Source of the DNA: Flavobacterium sp. Sd200 | GTDB lineage: Bacteria; Bacteroidota; Bacteroidia; Flavobacteriales; Flavobacteriaceae | Assembly (NCBI RefSeq): GCF_009826935.1 | Contig: NZ_WUMN01000006.1 | Span: 124,001-188,000 of the forward strand | Direction of reading: 5' to 3' | Length of the DNA: 64,000 nt | Shown: positions 8,738 to 16,911 of the stretch, piece after piece | How the letters are laid out: each line of letters starts with the position of its first letter | Numbering within the stretch: the first letter of the stretch is position 1 | Notes under the pieces: model-generated | The model's input: the letters and a program-made list of their open reading frames with translations, nothing else | What the model was told of the DNA's origin: nothing | Database searches by the model: none | Position numbers and translations under genes: made by a program

Positions 8738-9149
8738 GTTTAATTACGAGACCGATTTTGAGCTTAGCAACGAAGTAAAGTATGCTGAATGGTTGGGTGA
8801 AGTTATAGACAGTGAAGATAAAACGGAAGGGGAGATCAATTATATTTTTTGCGATGATGAGTATCTTTTGCAAAAAAATATAGAGTTTTTAAACCACGAT
8901 ACACTTACCGATATTATCAGTTTTGACTATACAATGGGAAATCTTATAAGTGGTGATATATTTATCTCTATAGAGCGTGTTAAAGAAAATGCTGCTGATT
9001 TTAGAGTAGCATTTGAAGAAGAATTAAAGCGTGTTATGTGCCATGGTATTTTGCACTATTGTGGATATAAAGACAAGACTCAAGAAGACGAGCAATTGAT
9101 GCGTGCAAAAGAGGAAGAAAAGATTGCTTTGTTCCACGTGGAACCTTAA
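8730..9149 (+). CDS. ybeY: Endoribonuclease YbeY (16S rRNA maturation)
   Basis: 139 residues, the usual length of this metal-dependent RNase involved in 16S rRNA 3' processing and ribosome quality control. The conserved DTLTDIISFDY segment (about 58-68) and metal site VMCHGILHYCGYKD (about 101-114) are present. The classical HGxLHLxGYDH motif has its third His replaced by Asp, giving HxxxH followed by GYKD; I believe this is a Bacteroidota variant. It overlaps the DUF4175 stop by 8 bp. The last five residues, FHVEP, are encoded by a parS-like site. Confidence 0.93.
   Translation: MIEFNYETDFELSNEVKYAEWLGEVIDSEDKTEGEINYIFCDDEYLLQKNIEFLNHDTLTDIISFDYTMGNLISGDIFISIERVKENAADFRVAFEEELKRVMCHGILHYCGYKDKTQEDEQLMRAKEEEKIALFHVEP
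9130..9145. promoter_or_regulatory. parS-like site 1 (inside ybeY 3' end)
   Basis: TGTTCCACGTGGAACC; the core GTTCCACGTGGAAC (9131-9144) is a perfect palindrome around CACGTG, matching the conserved bacterial parS motif bound by ParB. It encodes the C-terminus of YbeY. Confidence 0.8.
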
Positions 9150-9171
9150 ACAGTTTTTTATCCACTCAAAA

Positions 9172-9187
9172 CGTTCCACGTGAAACA
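9172..9187. promoter_or_regulatory. parS-like site 2
   Basis: CGTTCCACGTGAAACA, in the ybeY-mnmG spacer; 15 of 16 positions fit TGTTnCACGTGAAACA. A single near-DnaA box, TTATCCACT, lies just upstream at 9158-9166. Confidence 0.82.
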
Positions 9188-9206
9188 TAAGTTTATTTAA
9201 TATTTA

Positions 9207-9222
9207 TGTTCCACGTGAAACA
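9207..9222. promoter_or_regulatory. parS-like site 3
   Basis: TGTTCCACGTGAAACA, a full match to the widely conserved parS consensus TGTTnCACGTGAAACA, in the ybeY-mnmG spacer. Confidence 0.88.
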
Positions 9223-9243
9223 AAGTAAAAAAAATAAATAATA

Positions 9244-9259
9244 CGTTCCACGTGGAACG
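9244..9259. promoter_or_regulatory. parS-like site 4
   Basis: CGTTCCACGTGGAACG, part of an 18-bp perfect palindrome (9243-9260) ending 14 bp before the mnmG start. Confidence 0.85.
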
Positions 9260-9274
9260 TTAGAAAGGAATACA

Positions 9275-11146
9275 ATGTTCAACGAAGTTTATGATGTAAT
9301 TGTGGTGGGCGCAGGGCACGCAGGCAGCGAAGCTGCTGCGGCAGCCGCAAACATGGGCTCCAAAACACTTTTGGTTACCATGAGTCTGCAAAACATAGCC
9401 CAAATGTCGTGCAACCCTGCAATGGGTGGTATAGCGAAGGGGCAAATTGTGCGTGAAATTGATGCCCTTGGCGGATATTCGGGTATTGTGAGTGACAAGA
9501 CGGCGATTCAATTCAGGATGCTTAACAAGAGTAAAGGTCCTGCAATGTGGAGCCCACGCGTGCAAAGCGATCGCATGCGTTTTGCTGAAGAGTGGCGCTT
9601 AATGCTGGAGCGCACTCCAAATTTGGATTTTTATCAGGAAATGGTTTCGGGTATTCTTATCCAAAATGATAAAATTGTTGGTGTCCGTACGTCGTTGGGA
9701 ATCGAGATCAAGGCCAAGGCTGTAGTGCTGACCAACGGAACTTTTTTGAATGGTTTGATCCATATTGGGGAAAAACAATTTGGAGGAGGCAGGGCAGGCG
9801 AGGGTGCTGCCTATGGAATTACCGAAGACCTGGTTCGTGCAGGTTTTACTTCAGGCAGGATGAAAACCGGAACACCACCGCGCGTAGACGGGCGCTCGCT
9901 TGATTATTCTAAGATGATAGAACAGCCAGGAGACGAAAACCCTGATAAGTTTTCTTATATGGATATCACGCAGCCGCTAAAGCATCAGCGTTCGTGCCAC
10001 ATGACATACACTTCGCTCGATGTACACGATATTTTAAGAGAAGGCTTTGATCGTTCACCTATGTTCAACGGGCGAATTAAAAGCCTAGGTCCACGCTACT
10101 GCCCATCTATCGAAGATAAAATTAACCGTTTTGCAGATAAAGACAGGCATCAGCTTTTTGTAGAGCCTGAAGGATGGGATACTGTTGAGGTGTATGTAAA
10201 TGGTTTCTCCACATCACTTCCGGAAGATGTACAGTTTAAAGCACTGCGTTCTGTGGCTGGTTTCGAGAACGTAAAATTCTTCCGTCCCGGCTATGCTATA
10301 GAGTACGATTATTTTCCACCTACGCAATTAAAGCATACGCTTGAAACAAAACTCGTAGACGGATTGTTTTTTGCAGGGCAGATAAACGGAACTACAGGCT
10401 ATGAAGAAGCAGCATCGCAGGGATTGATGGCAGGGATTAATGCCAGTCTTAAAGTTCAGGACAAAGATCCTTTTATATTAAAACGTAGTGAAGCTTACAT
10501 AGGCGTTTTAATAGATGACCTTATTACAAAAGGAACCGAGGAACCATACCGCATGTTTACGTCGCGCGCAGAGTACCGTACCTTATTACGCCAGGATAAT
10601 GCTGATTTCAGGTTAACACCAATGGCTCATGAAATTGGACTTGCTAAAGAAGAACGCCTGCGTCGTATGGAAAAGAAACGCGATGAGAGCGATGCCTTTG
10701 TAAATTTCTTTAAAGAAACAAGTGTTACCGTTGCTGAGGCAAACCCAATACTGGAAGCTAAAGAATCTGCACCAATGCAACAGCCCGATAAAATGTTTAA
10801 AGTTTTCTCGCGACCTCAAATAGAGTTGGAGGATATTTTGAAGTTTGATAAAGTTAAGGAATATGTTTCTGAACATAATTTGGACAGAGAAGTTATAGAG
10901 CAGGCAGAGATTCAGGTAAAATACTCCGGTTATATTGAAAAGGAAAAAAATAATGCCGATAAATTAAACAGGCTTGAAGACATCAGGATCCCTGAAAACT
11001 ATGATTATGATAAAATCAAATCATTATCGTATGAAGCCCGTGAAAAGATGAAAAAAATACGTCCGGTTACCATTTCTCAGGCATCGCGTATCAGTGGAGT
11101 ATCGCCTAGCGATATTTCAGTACTTTTAATACACATGGGCCGATGA
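9275..11146 (+). CDS. mnmG: tRNA uridine 5-carboxymethylaminomethyl modification enzyme MnmG (GidA)
   Basis: 623 residues, close to the usual 620-630. The N-terminal dinucleotide-binding motif GAGHAGSE (about 12-19) binds FAD, and the family signatures CNPAMGGIAKGQIVREIDALGG (shortened here), GTFLNG and the C-terminal YEAREKMKKIRPVTISQASRISG region are intact. With MnmE it installs the cmnm5 group on U34 of several tRNAs; mnmE is not in this window. mnmG often lies near oriC, and here it is surrounded by parS-like sites. Its stop overlaps the next start by 4 bp (ATGA). Confidence 0.97.
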   Translation: MFNEVYDVIVVGAGHAGSEAAAAAANMGSKTLLVTMSLQNIAQMSCNPAMGGIAKGQIVREIDALGGYSGIVSDKTAIQFRMLNKSKGPAMWSPRVQSDRMRFAEEWRLMLERTPNLDFYQEMVSGILIQNDKIVGVRTSLGIEIKAKAVVLTNGTFLNGLIHIGEKQFGGGRAGEGAAYGITEDLVRAGFTSGRMKTGTPPRVDGRSLDYSKMIEQPGDENPDKFSYMDITQPLKHQRSCHMTYTSLDVHDILREGFDRSPMFNGRIKSLGPRYCPSIEDKINRFADKDRHQLFVEPEGWDTVEVYVNGFSTSLPEDVQFKALRSVAGFENVKFFRPGYAIEYDYFPPTQLKHTLETKLVDGLFFAGQINGTTGYEEAASQGLMAGINASLKVQDKDPFILKRSEAYIGVLIDDLITKGTEEPYRMFTSRAEYRTLLRQDNADFRLTPMAHEIGLAKEERLRRMEKKRDESDAFVNFFKETSVTVAEANPILEAKESAPMQQPDKMFKVFSRPQIELEDILKFDKVKEYVSEHNLDREVIEQAEIQVKYSGYIEKEKNNADKLNRLEDIRIPENYDYDKIKSLSYEAREKMKKIRPVTISQASRISGVSPSDISVLLIHMGR

Positions 11147-11667
11147 GAATGTTTCACGTGGAACCCAAATTAAAAACCCTTCTACAAGGGTTTTTGGTGT
11201 TTATAGGTATTACTGTTTTAATGGTGTCTTGTATAAAACCACAACACACAGTGGAAATTGAAGATTATGTGTTGCTAGAAAATGGTAAACCTGTTTTAGG
11301 AAAAGAAAACGGCTTAACAGCATTTATGTTTGAAAATAATTTGCGTAAGATACCTTTTCAGCAGTTTATTGCAGAAAAATATAATTTGGGTAACTATGTT
11401 GATGTAAGCTATGATGTAACTGTTGAAGGGTACAGGTTTAAAGTTTTTTTATATGAGAATGCTGAAGTTGAAAAATATTTTAATACTTCTCAGTTTATGG
11501 TTACCATGAACGAAACGGAGCCAAATATTAAAGGAAGTACTGCAAAATTTATCGCATTGTCGGTTATCAATAACACCAACGAAGACTGCCTTGCAGAAGG
11601 TTCGCTGTTTCAGCAAATCGCAATTAAATATCTTAAAAGTTTAAAAGACGAATATTACAGTTTATAA
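11143..11667 (+). CDS. Hypothetical lipoprotein, coupled to mnmG
   Basis: 174 residues starting in the ATGA overlap with mnmG. After a short N-terminus (MRMFHVEPKLK) comes a hydrophobic segment and a lipobox-like LMVSC (Cys near residue 30), so it is probably an exported lipoprotein with an unusually long n-region. An alternative start would have to lie downstream, but the next candidates fall inside the signal sequence. Residues 4-8, FHVEP, are encoded by a parS-like site. The rest (VEIEDYVLLENGKPVLG onward) matches no family I recognise. Confidence 0.7.
   Translation: MRMFHVEPKLKTLLQGFLVFIGITVLMVSCIKPQHTVEIEDYVLLENGKPVLGKENGLTAFMFENNLRKIPFQQFIAEKYNLGNYVDVSYDVTVEGYRFKVFLYENAEVEKYFNTSQFMVTMNETEPNIKGSTAKFIALSVINNTNEDCLAEGSLFQQIAIKYLKSLKDEYYSL
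11150..11165. promoter_or_regulatory. parS-like site 5 (inside the post-mnmG lipoprotein gene)
   Basis: TGTTTCACGTGGAACC, one or two positions off the parS consensus. It lies 4 bp past the mnmG stop and encodes FHVEP of the next protein. Confidence 0.8.
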
Positions 11668-12521
11668 TGAACAGCAAAAGCCAAACGGTCTATCTTACCG
11701 TAAAAGATCATTCTGTTTCACATGAAACATTTGAATTATTGCTTGATGAAGATCTACAACTGCTTAAAACGCATCCACAGCCAGCACCCAATGCTATAGG
11801 CCGTTATTATGAAAGTGACGATTATATTTCGCATACCGATGGTAAGCGTTCATTATTTGAAAAACTTTATCATACAGTAAAACAAAAGGCATTAAGAGAT
11901 AAGATCAGGCTTATACAAGGATTTAAACCCGAAAAAGGTAATTTATTGGATATAGGTGCCGGCACCGGAGATTTTTTGGTAGAGGCTAAAAATAGTGGCT
12001 GGAAAATTATGGGTATAGAACCCAGTGAAAAAGCTAAAACAATTGCAGTAAACAAAGGAATTCGTTTTGCCGAGGGTTTACAGTCTATAGAGAGCCATAG
12101 CCAGGATGTAATAACTATGTGGCATGTTTTGGAACACGTTCCGGATGTAGACGCTCAGATAAAGGAGTTGAAGCGAATTTTAAAACCTGACGGTGTGCTT
12201 ATTGTGGCTGTTCCTAATTTTAAAAGTTATGATGCACAATATTATGGTGTTTATTGGGCGGCTTATGACGTTCCAAGACATTTATGGCATTTTAGCAAAA
12301 CGTCTATAAAAAAACTTTTTGCGGCACAAAAAATGAATTTAATAAAAGTACTGCCCATGAAATTTGACAGTTTTTATGTAAGCCTTCTTTCTGAAAAATA
12401 TAAAAACGGGAAAATGAATTTTATAGGCGGATTCCTGACCGGATTAAAGAGCAATCTTAAGGCAGCTAAAAATATGGAATATTCATCGCACATTTATGTC
12501 ATAAAAAACGCTAAAAACTAA
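11667..12521 (+). CDS. Class I SAM-dependent methyltransferase
   Basis: 284 residues; the start shares one base with the preceding stop (TAATG). The Rossmann motif I is LLDIGAGTGDFL (about 93-104), followed by the acidic GIEPSEKA and the DVITMWHVLEHVPD segment, typical of methyltransferases of the ubiE/COQ5-like fold. Residues 1-90 form a conserved N-terminal extension (YYESDDYISHTDGKRSLFEK) seen in flavobacterial homologs. The substrate is unknown; a lipid, sugar or small molecule is more likely than nucleic acid. It probably forms an operon with mnmG and the lipoprotein gene. Confidence 0.82.
   Translation: MNSKSQTVYLTVKDHSVSHETFELLLDEDLQLLKTHPQPAPNAIGRYYESDDYISHTDGKRSLFEKLYHTVKQKALRDKIRLIQGFKPEKGNLLDIGAGTGDFLVEAKNSGWKIMGIEPSEKAKTIAVNKGIRFAEGLQSIESHSQDVITMWHVLEHVPDVDAQIKELKRILKPDGVLIVAVPNFKSYDAQYYGVYWAAYDVPRHLWHFSKTSIKKLFAAQKMNLIKVLPMKFDSFYVSLLSEKYKNGKMNFIGGFLTGLKSNLKAAKNMEYSSHIYVIKNAKN
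11714..11729. promoter_or_regulatory. Degenerate parS-like site 6
   Basis: TGTTTCACATGAAACA differs from TGTTTCACGTGAAACA at one central base, within the methyltransferase gene. The central CG matters for ParB binding elsewhere, so this may be weak or non-functional. Confidence 0.4.
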
Positions 12522-12751
12522 TTTAAGGCGTTTTATTGGTGTTTTTCGCTTGTAAATATGCTGTTGGGTAGCCATTTTTAAAAGATGTCTTAAATCGCTT
12601 TATTTTGAGTCGGTTTTAATTTAGATTATTTATCGCTTGATATGTATTGATAAGAAAAATTTATAAAGCTAAAAACCTAAAATAAAACTCTGTTTTGGTA
12701 GGTTGAGAGGAATTATTACATTTACAAAAATTTTAAACAGAAAATCAGGAA

Positions 12752-13339
12752 ATGAAAAAATCATTAGTAATACTTGGGTTTGCATTTGCACTATTATCAT
12801 GTAATAACGATAAGGCAACAACTGCCTCAGGTTTTAAGACAGCTTATGTAGATACACAAAAGCTAATGGAAAAATCAGAAGAGATAAAAGACCTTGATGA
12901 TAAAAGAAAAGTTAAGACTGAAGAAATGGGTCGTGAACTTGACGAAAAAGTACAGCAATTAAAACTTGACTATGCAAGTGCACAGGGCGAGGCTAACGCT
13001 AAAGGGCCACAATGGGCTCAACTTAAAGCTCAGGAGTTACAGAAAAGAGAGCGTGAACTTGGCATGCTTCAGGAGTCTATGGCTAAGCAGTTACAGGACG
13101 AATTTGGTGTTAAAAGAGATACCGTTGTAAGCCAGATCAAGAAGGTTATTAAAGAATTCGGTAAGAAAAAAGGCTATGATTATGTGTATGGAACAGGCGA
13201 TGCTGCCAGTATTTTATATGCAAAAGACAGCTATGATGTTACTGAAGAGATACTTAAAGAACTAAACGATAAGTTTAAAGGATCGGCTAAGGCAGAACCT
13301 GCAAAAGAAGATACGGCTAAAGCTGAAGAGAAAAAATAA
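12752..13339 (+). CDS. OmpH/Skp-family lipoprotein
   Basis: 195 residues. A lipoprotein signal with lipobox ALLSC places Cys at about residue 17. The body has the OmpH/Skp layout: a short beta segment (FKTAYVDTQKLMEKSEEIKD), a long charged coiled-coil hairpin (about 45-125), then VVSQIKKVIKEFGKKKGYDYVYG and an Ala/Lys/Glu-rich tail. Skp proteins are periplasmic chaperones for outer-membrane proteins. Here the lipid anchor makes a membrane-tethered version likely, which is common in Bacteroidota. Monocistronic, with a clear terminator. Confidence 0.85.
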   Translation: MKKSLVILGFAFALLSCNNDKATTASGFKTAYVDTQKLMEKSEEIKDLDDKRKVKTEEMGRELDEKVQQLKLDYASAQGEANAKGPQWAQLKAQELQKRERELGMLQESMAKQLQDEFGVKRDTVVSQIKKVIKEFGKKKGYDYVYGTGDAASILYAKDSYDVTEEILKELNDKFKGSAKAEPAKEDTAKAEEKK

Positions 13340-13361
13340 TCCGGCTTACAGACATAAAATG

Positions 13362-13392
13362 ATGCTTCCCGTAAAAAGGAAGCATTTTTTTT
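13362..13392 (+). terminator. Rho-independent terminator of the OmpH-like gene
   Basis: Perfect 8-bp arms ATGCTTCC (13362-13369) and GGAAGCAT (13378-13385) followed by eight T residues. Confidence 0.92.
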
Positions 13393-13446
13393 GGCTATAC
13401 TTGTCTATATAATTAATAATCAGTACTTTAAATATAATTAACTGAT

Positions 13447-15720
13447 ATGCAGGAAGTTACACCAGCAGCGCAGTTTGCCCTCAAATTTATCAATCAAACT
13501 AACCGTTCAGTTTTCCTTACAGGCAAAGCAGGGACAGGCAAAACCACGCTGCTTAAAGAGATCATTAAAACCACCCACAAAAATGTTGTGGTGGTGGCTC
13601 CTACAGGCATAGCCGCTTTAAATGCAGGTGGGGTGACCATACACTCTATGTTCCAATTGCCGTTTGGAGGCTTTTTACCAACGCACAGCCAACCTCCGCA
13701 TATCTCTGATTACGTGAAGTTTGAGACCAAAGATAGCCTTCGAAGGCATTTTAATATGCGTGCCGAAAAAAAATCGGTTATCCTCAATATGGAATTGCTG
13801 GTAATAGACGAGGTGAGTATGCTGCGTGCCGATTTGCTTGATGCGATTGATTATATGCTTCGTACGGTTCGCCGTAAAAACGAGGCTTTTGGAGGCGTTC
13901 AGGTACTTTATATTGGCGATTTGCTGCAGCTTCCGCCAGTGGTGCGCAATGAGGAATGGGAGGTACTGAAGCATCATTACAGGGGCAAATTCTTCTTCCA
14001 TTCGCAGGTGGTGCAGCAGCATCCTCCCGTGTATATAGAGCTTGACAAAATTTACCGTCAAACCGATTCCCGTTTTATAAATGTACTCAACAATTTGAGA
14101 AACAACATTATAACTTCGGATGACCTTAAAGTGCTCAATGAGTTTGTAAATCCTGCATTCGACCTAAATGTAAATCCCGGATACATTACGCTAACCACGC
14201 ACAATGCAAAGGCCGATAATATGAATGCCAATTCTTTACAGGACCTAAAAGGTAAAGAATACAGCTACTTGCCTGATATAGTAGATGATTTTCCTGAAAA
14301 GATGTATCCGGTAGAGCCTGTGTTAAAACTTAAAGTTGGTGCTCAGGTAATGTTCATTAAAAACGACCTTTCGCCCGAAAAGAAATATTTTAACGGAAAG
14401 ATTGGCATTGTTAAGTCATTGTCAGACGGTGAGATAATGGTGCATTTTCCAGAAGAGGGCGTTACAATCGAGGCCACAAAATATGAATGGCAAAACGTGC
14501 GCTATCAGGTAGACGAACTTACTAAAGAAATAAAAGAGGAGGTTTTGGGCACCTTTGTGCACTATCCGCTCAAACTTGCCTGGGCCATTACAGTACACAA
14601 AAGCCAGGGTCTGACGTTTGACAAAGCTGTGCTCGATGTATCGCAGGTTTTTATGCCGGGACAGGCGTATGTGGCTTTATCGCGTTTGCGTTCGTTAGAA
14701 GGCCTCGTATTGCTTTCTGCGATGCGTATGAACGGCATTAGCAACGATGCTGACGTTATGGACTATGCCAGCGGACAGGGCGGAGAAGATGAAATGGTAA
14801 GGTCGCTGGAACGTGAAACGCTAAATTTTGTATGCAATTTTTTAAAGGAAAGTTTCTCATGGGGTGCGCTGGCCGCACAGTGGCAACGCCATAAAATGAG
14901 CTATCTACAGGATGGGGAGAAGGCACTGAAGCAACGGTACCGTGAATGGGCTGCCAAGCAGGAAGACATTATACACAAACAACTCGATGCTTCGGGCAAG
15001 TTTATCAGGCAGTTAGATGCGCTTTTTAGCCGTGAGCCTGCCGACCTGAAATTTATACACGAGCGAGTTACGGCTGCGGTTAATTATTTTTTTCCGGCTA
15101 TGGACAGCATGGCTACCAGCCTGTACAGCAAGATAGAAGAGGTTAGGAGGCTTAAACGGGCGCGTGCTTTTTTTGAAGAATTGAGCGAACTGGAAGAAAT
15201 GCAGACTGCCGTGATACTTCGGCTTTACAAGGCTACAAAAATTGTAGAAGTGGTAATGGCAGGGGAGGAGATTACCCGTGACAGCCTTATTACCAAACAG
15301 ATGCTGGATTATAAATCTGATAAAATAGATGCCATTAGGGAGATAATGAAACTCAACCCGGTTACCATTATTGAAGATGACGACGATGATTTTGAGCATT
15401 ATGCGTCCAAAAAGAAAAAAACTGCAGCTCCTAAAAAGTCTACATTACAGGAAACTTTTGAGCTTTGGGAGCAAAAGCTGTCAGTTAAACAGATAGCCGA
15501 ACAAAGGAAACTGACCGAGGCAACCATTTTGAGCCACTTTGCAGGCCTTATACAGGGCGGAAAGCTAAATGTTGAAGATGTGTTGCCGGAAGAAAAAATA
15601 ACAGCGCTAACCGAAGCTTTTAAAGGTTTTGAGGGCGACTCGCTCAAGGAGCTCAAAGAAAAGTATGGCGAAGCCTTTACCTGGGGCGAACTGAGGATAT
15701 TTAAGGCAACGGTGGAGTAG
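13447..15720 (+). CDS. PIF1/RecD2-like superfamily 1 helicase with C-terminal helix-turn-helix
   Basis: 757 residues. Walker A GKAGTGKTT (about 26-34), Walker B LLVIDEVSML (about 117-126), GDLLQLPPV (about 157-165) and the late motif VHKSQGLTF with YVALSRLRSLEGL (about 383-422) are those of PIF1-like SF1B 5'-3' DNA helicases. Residues 500-650 are helical and uncharacterised. Residues 655-700 hold a helix-turn-helix of the kind found at the end of RecQ/PIF1-like enzymes (SVKQIAEQRKLTEATILSHF). It probably acts in DNA repair or G-quadruplex unwinding; the exact role is inferred. It stands alone. Confidence 0.88.
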   Translation: MQEVTPAAQFALKFINQTNRSVFLTGKAGTGKTTLLKEIIKTTHKNVVVVAPTGIAALNAGGVTIHSMFQLPFGGFLPTHSQPPHISDYVKFETKDSLRRHFNMRAEKKSVILNMELLVIDEVSMLRADLLDAIDYMLRTVRRKNEAFGGVQVLYIGDLLQLPPVVRNEEWEVLKHHYRGKFFFHSQVVQQHPPVYIELDKIYRQTDSRFINVLNNLRNNIITSDDLKVLNEFVNPAFDLNVNPGYITLTTHNAKADNMNANSLQDLKGKEYSYLPDIVDDFPEKMYPVEPVLKLKVGAQVMFIKNDLSPEKKYFNGKIGIVKSLSDGEIMVHFPEEGVTIEATKYEWQNVRYQVDELTKEIKEEVLGTFVHYPLKLAWAITVHKSQGLTFDKAVLDVSQVFMPGQAYVALSRLRSLEGLVLLSAMRMNGISNDADVMDYASGQGGEDEMVRSLERETLNFVCNFLKESFSWGALAAQWQRHKMSYLQDGEKALKQRYREWAAKQEDIIHKQLDASGKFIRQLDALFSREPADLKFIHERVTAAVNYFFPAMDSMATSLYSKIEEVRRLKRARAFFEELSELEEMQTAVILRLYKATKIVEVVMAGEEITRDSLITKQMLDYKSDKIDAIREIMKLNPVTIIEDDDDDFEHYASKKKKTAAPKKSTLQETFELWEQKLSVKQIAEQRKLTEATILSHFAGLIQGGKLNVEDVLPEEKITALTEAFKGFEGDSLKELKEKYGEAFTWGELRIFKATVE

Positions 15721-15901
15721 GGGTTAGATTGAAAAATTCTTTGGAATATCTTTACAACGTGTGGGATTTTGTTCGACCAATTACCGATTTTGATGTGCTT
15801 TTTTTCTGGGTTGATCTATTACTTTCTTATGAAAGTATGGTACTAAAATAAAATATGCTAAATTTCCGGACAAAAATAAAACATTAAAAATTTTACAGTA
15901 A

Positions 15902-16147
15902 ATGGAACTAAGAGAGATGACCGATGAACAACTACTAAAGGAAGAAAAAGAACTGAGATCATTCTCTATCATGAATGCCTTTCTTATCGGGTTTTTATTA
16001 TCGATCATCTTTATCAGTATTTACTATAGCGCCTACGGTGTGGGCTTTGTAATAGCTCTTTTCCTGATATATAGATTGGTGAAAGATCCCAAGAATAAAA
16101 GGGCTAAAGAACTCAAAGCGATACTGAAAGAACGAAATTTAAAATAG
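15902..16147 (+). CDS. Small two-helix membrane protein
   Basis: 81 residues with a charged N-terminus (MELREMTDEQLLKEEKELRS), two membrane segments (about 24-41 and 45-61) and a basic tail. It matches no family I can name. It starts 181 bp after the helicase stop and is 3 bp from the DUF3667 gene, so the two are likely cotranscribed. Confidence 0.65.
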   Translation: MELREMTDEQLLKEEKELRSFSIMNAFLIGFLLSIIFISIYYSAYGVGFVIALFLIYRLVKDPKNKRAKELKAILKERNLK

Positions 16148-16150
16148 GGA

Positions 16151-16885
16151 ATGGAAGTAAATTGTCAAAACTGCGGATATGCCGTTACCGGGAATTATTG
16201 TGCTGACTGCGGGCATAGTCAGGAACTGAAAAGAATTGACAAAAATTATGCATTTGAAGAGTTTTTAAACATCGTTGGTTTTGAGAAAGGCTTTATTTTT
16301 ACCTGTAAAGAGCTGCTCATAAATCCCGGGGCAACAATCCGGGAATACATAAATAAAAACAGGCAACGGGTAACCAAACCTATTACTTTCCTGTTCCTCA
16401 CTTCGGTAATCTATACCCTGATCTCTCAATACTTTAAAACGGAAAATCCTTATGCCGATATGGCTCAGGCAGTCTATGGAGATTCGAGTTTAAACAGTAT
16501 AATGAATTGGGTTCAGGATAATTATGGCTATGCCAATTTATTAATGATCTTGCCGATTACATTATGGGCCAAGTTGTTTTTTAAAAGATACAAATACAAT
16601 TTTTATGAAACCTTTGTAGTCATTTCTTTCGTAATGGCCTTCGGGATGCTGCTCTTTTCTGTAGAGCCGGTGCTTAACAGGTTTTTTACTGATACCTTTA
16701 TGCTTAACGAAACGATTACCATTTGTTTGGTAATGCTCTATGTTAGTTGGGCAATAGGGCAATTTTATGAAAGGAAATTAAGCAATTACGTTAAAGGTTT
16801 TTGTGCTTATTTTTTTGGTTTTCTAACCTTCCAAATTGTAATGGTTTTGATTGGAATAACTTATGATGTAGTGGTTGGGAGATAG
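16151..16885 (+). CDS. DUF3667 domain-containing membrane protein
   Basis: 244 residues. An N-terminal zinc ribbon (CQNCGYAVTGNYCADCG, Cys pairs at about 5/8 and 16/19) is followed by the conserved LLINPGATIREYINKNRQRVTKPITFLF segment (given here only as its ends) and four to five membrane helices. This is the DUF3667 architecture widespread in Bacteroidota; the function is unknown. Cotranscribed with the preceding small membrane protein. The next gene is convergent, with only 26 bp between. Confidence 0.85.
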   Translation: MEVNCQNCGYAVTGNYCADCGHSQELKRIDKNYAFEEFLNIVGFEKGFIFTCKELLINPGATIREYINKNRQRVTKPITFLFLTSVIYTLISQYFKTENPYADMAQAVYGDSSLNSIMNWVQDNYGYANLLMILPITLWAKLFFKRYKYNFYETFVVISFVMAFGMLLFSVEPVLNRFFTDTFMLNETITICLVMLYVSWAIGQFYERKLSNYVKGFCAYFFGFLTFQIVMVLIGITYDVVVGR

Positions 16886-16911
16886 AGAGATTATTTTAGG
16901 GATAAACTACT

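Noticed and set aside
9058..9274. Call of oriC in the ybeY-mnmG spacer
   Set aside because: Only two near-matches to the DnaA box (9060-9068 and 9158-9166) and no clear unwinding element with box cluster; parS implies proximity only.
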